Source of the DNA: a virus
Direction: 5' to 3' (one strand)
DNA: 25,402 bases
Virus record (IMG/VR): IMGVR_UViG_3300031456_000057
Coordinates: 1 to 25,402 of that record
Position 1 is the first letter of the stretch; each line of letters begins with the position of its first letter. The notes under the pieces were generated by a model. It ran no database searches, had not been told where the DNA came from, and saw only the letters and a list, made by a program, of their open reading frames with translations. Both the position numbers and the translations under genes were made by a program. Below, piece by piece: positions 22,287 to 25,402 of the stretch.

Positions 22287-22696
22287 AGGTCGGTTTCCCA
22301 CGTCGCCGAATTGACGTGTGTCTCGTCGACCGTCACCCGAAAGCCCGGCGTTCCCTCGAAGTTCTGGCGCGCCCACTCGGCGACCCAGCGTGCAATGTTC
22401 TCCGTCGACGGATCGTTGCCGCACAGAATGACCCCAGGGAGGTCATACTTAGCGAGCGGATCGTTACCGTTGAGCAGTAGGTGATGGTCGTAATTGGTGT
22501 CCAGGTAGGCGCGGAACTTGCGCTTGACGTCACCGAAATCAAGCCCGCCGAGGTACCCGTCCACGTCGATTTTGTGACCCAGCAAATCGAGCGTTACCCA
22601 CATGCTGTGACCGTGAATGTTCTCGCATTTACCGGGGAGCATGAACAGTCGGTGCGCCACTTCGATGTTGTGTCGAACCCGCAGAGTCCCGCTCAT
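22274..22696 (-). CDS. queD: 6-carboxy-tetrahydropterin synthase (QueD), 140 aa
   Basis: The ATG at 22696 overlaps the methyltransferase stop as ATGA, which supports it over the ATG at 22732. The family signature is visible: zinc ligands His 15 (EVAHRL), His 28 and His 30 in CENIHGHS, with the catalytic Cys 24 (C-x3-HGH). Then DFGDVKRKF, LDTNYDHHLLLN, PSTENIARWVAEW and VDETHVNSATW follow. It takes the FolE product and forms 6-carboxy-tetrahydropterin, the QueE substrate. Size and motifs are normal. Confidence 0.96.
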   Translation of the reverse strand: MSGTLRVRHNIEVAHRLFMLPGKCENIHGHSMWVTLDLLGHKIDVDGYLGGLDFGDVKRKFRAYLDTNYDHHLLLNGNDPLAKYDLPGVILCGNDPSTENIARWVAEWARQNFEGTPGFRVTVDETHVNSATWETDLWRS

Positions 22697-23472
22697 TTCT
22701 GTCCCCGCACGGTCCAGAATACGGGCATGCATAGCACCGTTTCCGGGTCTTCCATAAGGTCTAGGTAGTCGTCTATCTCGGTGTCTGTGATGCCGAGATC
22801 CATCAATTCGGTAGCCATTTGGGACACGTTGGCCTGCATCAATTCGGCGACCAGACCGCCGCCTACGCCCTGGTGGACCAGCCCGTGACCGGCCACATTG
22901 ACCAGCCCTTGCCCGAGTAGCTGACCGTGCAACGCGGAGCCGAGGTGAGGGTTGCCGCCGCGGGAGCCGAGCACCTCGGTAAACGCGTGACCGACCCGGT
23001 TGATCAGGTCCGTGATCGGGGCATCCGGCCGGTAGTCGAACAGGGGGTCAAGCTCCTCAACGATCAGCCAGCCGCCGGGGGCGAGCGCGGCCACCAGCTT
23101 GGGGAGCACCTCCGGCCACTGGGGTAGGTGGCTGGCGACCAGCCGCACGTGCACCAGGTCCAGGTTGATACCGGGTGGATCGTCGGTGACCACGTCATGC
23201 TCCAGCACCGTGCACAACGACCGGGCCGGGAGCGATACCCATCGGGTGTCCAGGTCGGTGGCGTACACCTCGCCCAGCTCGCCGACCCGCTCGCCCAGCC
23301 AGGCCGCCACCGAGCCCGACCCGCAGCCGACCTCCCAGCACTGCCAGCCCTCGGTAGCGCCCACCTGGGACAGCTGGGCGGTCGTAATGCCGTCATACAT
23401 CGCGGCCAACAGGGCGAGCCGGGCGCGGGCCTCGGGGGCGTCGTTGTCGAGCACGTAGTCAGTGCGCCTCAC
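22693..23472 (-). CDS. SAM-dependent class I methyltransferase inside the modification cassette, 259 aa
   Basis: The GTG at 23472 overlaps the DpdA stop as GTGA; an upstream start at 23505 would lie inside DpdA. Motif I is CWEVGCGSGSVAAWLGERVG (about 46-65), followed by EVYATDLDTRWVS, a post-I acidic motif, then LDLVHVRLVASHLPQWPEVL and APGGWLIVEELD. The fold is that of a Rossmann small-molecule or natural-product methyltransferase rather than a DNA methylase: I see no NPPY or Pro-Cys motif. Its substrate is unknown. Being encoded between DpdA and QueD suggests it acts on a 7-deazaguanine base or a precursor, but it might be an unrelated passenger. Confidence 0.88.
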   Translation of the reverse strand: MRRTDYVLDNDAPEARARLALLAAMYDGITTAQLSQVGATEGWQCWEVGCGSGSVAAWLGERVGELGEVYATDLDTRWVSLPARSLCTVLEHDVVTDDPPGINLDLVHVRLVASHLPQWPEVLPKLVAALAPGGWLIVEELDPLFDYRPDAPITDLINRVGHAFTEVLGSRGGNPHLGSALHGQLLGQGLVNVAGHGLVHQGVGGGLVAELMQANVSQMATELMDLGITDTEIDDYLDLMEDPETVLCMPVFWTVRGQK

Positions 23473-24512
23473 GCCGGCACCCCCTCGGGTACCTGCGCGC
23501 GGCACCAGCGGTGATGATCACGGCCGTAGATCCGCCACACCCGCGGGACCTCCGGGCCGGTGTGCAGCTCGGCGTCCGTGGCGCTGACCGCGTCCGGGAG
23601 CCACTGCCCGGCGGCCACGGAGTTGTACAGATGCGGGCCCGCGTTGTGCAGCTCGGTGTCCAGCTGGCCGACCCAGTAGCCGTCAGCGGACCGGGCAACC
23701 GAGCTGTACACATGCGGACCCGCGCCGCCGCCGCTGTGCTCGACCAGCTTCACCGGGGCCGGCACCGGCACGGACGCTTTCAGCACCTCATCCGCAACCG
23801 CATAGGCCAGCGACATTGCCTGCATTAGCTCCCGCCGACCGGTCATCTGATCAGGCATCCGGCGGGTACGGACCAGCGAGGCCAGGTCCACACCATGCGC
23901 GCGGAGGTCATCACGACTCCGGGTCAGCTTCGCATGGTCCGAGATCGGGGTATTCCGGATCTCCTTGCCGTCGAAATACACCACGGTCCCGAACCGGAAC
24001 GCACCGGACACCGACGACGCGTCAGCCGAGTACGGGCGGGCCGCGCGTAGCGCTGTCATCGAGCCGACACCGAGGGCATGGATCCCGCCGCCGAGGTCTT
24101 GCGCGCGACGCTGAAGCATCCGAACCCGCGACAGCTGGTGCTTCAGCGGCAAGCCGACCGTGCCACCCACGGCGACATAGCCGACGTCTTTCACCATCGC
24201 GTCGAACTCTTGGAGCGTCCCGCCCTTGGTAAACACCGGCATAACCGGCAGCCCGCGCATATGCAGCTTCCGAGTCTGTGCCGCGGTGCGTACCGGATCA
24301 CCGATCACGTCCAACGTCATCGCGTGATCCCAGCAGCCGCGCCAACGCTCGAGGAATTCCGCATACTCATTGAGGGTGATAATGCGCCCGGTGGTGAATG
24401 CGGTGAACGCCCCGGAGTCAATGAGCATCCTGCCGCACACCAAATCCCGGCGGACCTTGGCAATGTCAGTCGACTCATGGAAGGCATACGAGCACAGCAG
24501 ATTAACAGCCAC
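23469..24512 (-). CDS. dpdA: DpdA-type DNA 7-deazaguanine transglycosylase (TGT-like), 347 aa
   Basis: I prefer the GTG at 24512 (MAVNLLCSYAFHES) because family members begin just before this strand; GTGs at 24521 and 24572 are possible and none has a clear ribosome binding site. Hallmarks of the tRNA-guanine transglycosylase fold, numbered from 24512: IDSGAFTAF (Asp 32, equivalent to the substrate-binding Asp of the DSGGF motif), TLDVIGDP, YVAVGGTVGLP (TGT 'GG..vG'), IHALGVGS, and SADASSV (Asp 164, probable nucleophile). No CxCxxC zinc site is seen. Phage DpdA proteins exchange guanine in DNA for a 7-deazaguanine base. The last 90 residues form an extra tail with two GPHxYxSVA motifs (265-273 and 292-300). 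Confidence 0.9.
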   Translation of the reverse strand: MAVNLLCSYAFHESTDIAKVRRDLVCGRMLIDSGAFTAFTTGRIITLNEYAEFLERWRGCWDHAMTLDVIGDPVRTAAQTRKLHMRGLPVMPVFTKGGTLQEFDAMVKDVGYVAVGGTVGLPLKHQLSRVRMLQRRAQDLGGGIHALGVGSMTALRAARPYSADASSVSGAFRFGTVVYFDGKEIRNTPISDHAKLTRSRDDLRAHGVDLASLVRTRRMPDQMTGRRELMQAMSLAYAVADEVLKASVPVPAPVKLVEHSGGGAGPHVYSSVARSADGYWVGQLDTELHNAGPHLYNSVAAGQWLPDAVSATDAELHTGPEVPRVWRIYGRDHHRWCRAQVPEGVPA

Positions 24513-24696
24513 GGTGCGCACCGCCGTTTCGCCGGCGCCGCTGACACCAGCATTCGCCGAGTCCGTGCGCACTCGGGCTGTGCTGGCGCACCATTCGACC
24601 GAGCCAGGTCGCCCGCCACGGCTGCTTCCACCTGTCGCTACCCGGCAGGTAGTACCCGTGGTTACGCATCCGCCACCGCTCGACCAGTCCGCGCAC
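24502..24696 (-). CDS. small unknown ORF between the ParB-like gene and dpdA, 64 aa
   Basis: A GTG at 24696 overlaps the ParB-like stop as TAGTG, and the frame ends at 24502, overlapping the preferred dpdA start by 11 bases. The protein is very basic and Trp/Arg-rich (WRMRNHGYYLPGSDRWKQPW). The N-terminal half looks like protein, the C-terminal half (GECWCQRRRRNGGAHRG) less so. If it is real, its basic character would fit a nucleic-acid-binding partner. If dpdA starts at 24572 the overlap grows to 71 bases and the ORF becomes less likely. Confidence 0.4.
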   Translation of the reverse strand: MRGLVERWRMRNHGYYLPGSDRWKQPWRATWLGRMVRQHSPSAHGLGECWCQRRRRNGGAHRGC

Positions 24697-25274
24697 TAGA
24701 TACCGGCCTCGTTGAGCAGCGTAAAGACCCGATGCATGTCGTCCTCGCCGTCCACCAACAGCCAACGCTGGTGCACATCAGGCGGGACCTGGCAGCGAAT
24801 GACCGGCCAGCCTGCCCGGTCGGTGTCCTCCAGGATCTTCTCGTCGTCATCCGCGGCGGGCTCCAGCAACGAAATCAGCGCGTCAAGGTCGCCCTGGTCG
24901 AAGCCGGTGCCCTTCAGATCCGGCAATTCACCCAGCAATTCCGCTAGGACAGCCTCGTCATAGCCGCCCCTATCGGCTGTGCGGTTGTCCGCGGCAACGA
25001 TTCTCTTGGCCTGGTCGTCGTCAACGTCCACGAAACAGACCGCAATGTGGCTCCAGCCCTCATCACGCGCGGCCATAAGCGTATGATTTCCGGCGAGCAC
25101 TTCATTCTTTCGCTTCGTGTGCGTACCAATATTCGCAACGATCGGCTTGTACTGGCCATTCACACGCAGCGATTCGCGTATCGCTTCGACGTCTCCCTTA
25201 CGCGGATTCAATCGGTAGGTCCGCAATTCTTTAACCGGGATACGCTCAGTCTTCAATTCGTTGGAGGTGGACAA
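24696..25274 (-). CDS. ParB-like nuclease/CTPase-domain protein, 192 aa
   Basis: The start is a TTG with AAGGGA 7 bases upstream. The first 100 residues are a ParB-type domain: VKELRTYRLNPRKGDVEAIRESLRVNGQYKPIV (N-P-R and 'i..s...nG...Pi'), NEVLAGNHTLMAARDEGW (about 58-74), VDVDDDQAKRIVAADNRTAD. The usual Arg after GxH is Thr here (GNHTLMAA), as is common in phage ParB-like proteins. The C-terminal half is acidic and ends WLLVDGEDDMHRVFTLLNEAGI. ParB-like genes sit beside DpdA in other phage modification clusters, and bacterial DpdB is, as I recall, also ParB-related. A role in guiding DpdA to DNA is therefore an inference. Confidence 0.85.
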   Translation of the reverse strand: MSTSNELKTERIPVKELRTYRLNPRKGDVEAIRESLRVNGQYKPIVANIGTHTKRKNEVLAGNHTLMAARDEGWSHIAVCFVDVDDDQAKRIVAADNRTADRGGYDEAVLAELLGELPDLKGTGFDQGDLDALISLLEPAADDDEKILEDTDRAGWPVIRCQVPPDVHQRWLLVDGEDDMHRVFTLLNEAGI

Positions 25275-25402
25275 TTGAATTCCCTTCGGGGTGGGAACGC
25301 ATATCTATACATTGAGGTCTTGCACTAACGGAGGCGAATGAATACACGGTTAGCGGCTTGCTATTCCTCAAGCCAAAAATAACCCCATGTCATACGCTTC
25401 GT
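25275..25402 (-). other. 128-base upstream region: leader of the modification block and possible end of another gene
   Basis: This stretch precedes the ParB-like gene. Nearest the gene is the AAGGGA ribosome binding site. A TATAGAT on the minus strand (about 25304-25309) is a weak -10 candidate, but I see no good -35 box, so a promoter is only possible. The outermost 35 to 42 bases could be the 3' end of another minus-strand gene: two frames stay open to the window edge, ending ...TWGYFWLEE (stop at 25361) or ...EAYDMGLFLA (stop at 25368). I cannot choose between them. A GCTTG/CAAGC inverted repeat at 25361-25378 is too short to be convincing as a terminator. Confidence 0.3.

Noticed and set aside
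22287-22424. Longer QueE frame starting at 22424
   Set aside because: The added 46 residues are a shadow inside QueD. The ATG at 22286 begins the conserved QueE sequence.
25361-25378. GCTTG/CAAGC inverted repeat at the right edge as a terminator
   Set aside because: A 5-bp stem with an 8-base loop and no T run is too weak to call.
1-25402. Search for tRNA genes, integrase, transposase, origin or lysis genes
   Set aside because: No sequence with tRNA-like arms, recombinase or transposase motifs, and no endolysin or holin was seen by eye. The window appears to hold only modification and virion genes.

Overview
The window is a 25.4-kb piece of a tailed (siphovirus-type) bacteriophage or prophage genome. 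High G+C content, frequent GTG and TTG starts, strong AAGGAG-type ribosome binding sites and the style of the tail and capsid proteins point to an actinobacterial host. The host genus cannot be read from the sequence. All genes I can support lie on the minus strand, so transcription runs from high to low coordinates. The coding density is very high, and most neighbours overlap by 1 to 35 bases through ATGA, GTGA, TAATG or TGATG junctions, which suggests one or a few long polycistronic messages with translational coupling.

In the direction of transcription there are four blocks. (1) About 25.27 to 20.98 kb is a DNA-modification cassette: a ParB-like protein, a small unknown ORF, a DpdA-type base transglycosylase, a SAM methyltransferase, QueD, QueE and FolE (GTP cyclohydrolase I). 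FolE, QueD and QueE convert GTP to 7-carboxy-7-deazaguanine, and DpdA enzymes exchange guanine in DNA for a 7-deazaguanine base. QueC is not in the window. (2) About 20.99 to 14.09 kb holds the packaging genes (P27-like TerS, TerL, and a portal fused to a MuF-like tail). Between TerL and portal sit two small proteins, a large SGNH esterase/Fn3/arabinofuranosidase-like protein and a membrane-anchored Sm-like protein. (3) About 14.05 to 9.01 kb holds the prohead protease, major capsid protein, connector proteins, major tail protein and an HK97 gp10-like protein. (4) About 8.98 to 1 kb holds the tail assembly chaperones, with a clear -1 slippery site (GGGAAAC), a 1536-residue tape measure protein and four tail-tip proteins, the last running off the left edge.

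The modification genes run straight into the terminase gene by an 11-base overlap, so the base-modification machinery and the virion genes probably belong to the same transcript. The likely biology is a phage that makes its own 7-deazaguanine precursor, inserts it into its DNA to evade host restriction, and possibly methylates the base further. The most unusual items are the methyltransferase inside the modification cassette together with the missing QueC, the repeat-bearing C-terminal tail of DpdA, the esterase/arabinofuranosidase-like protein in the head region, a 29-base near-perfect palindrome inside the protease gene, and the exact 147-base (49-residue) superrepeat in the tape measure. 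No tRNA, CRISPR array, integrase, insertion sequence or stretch of more than 300 bases without a gene was seen.
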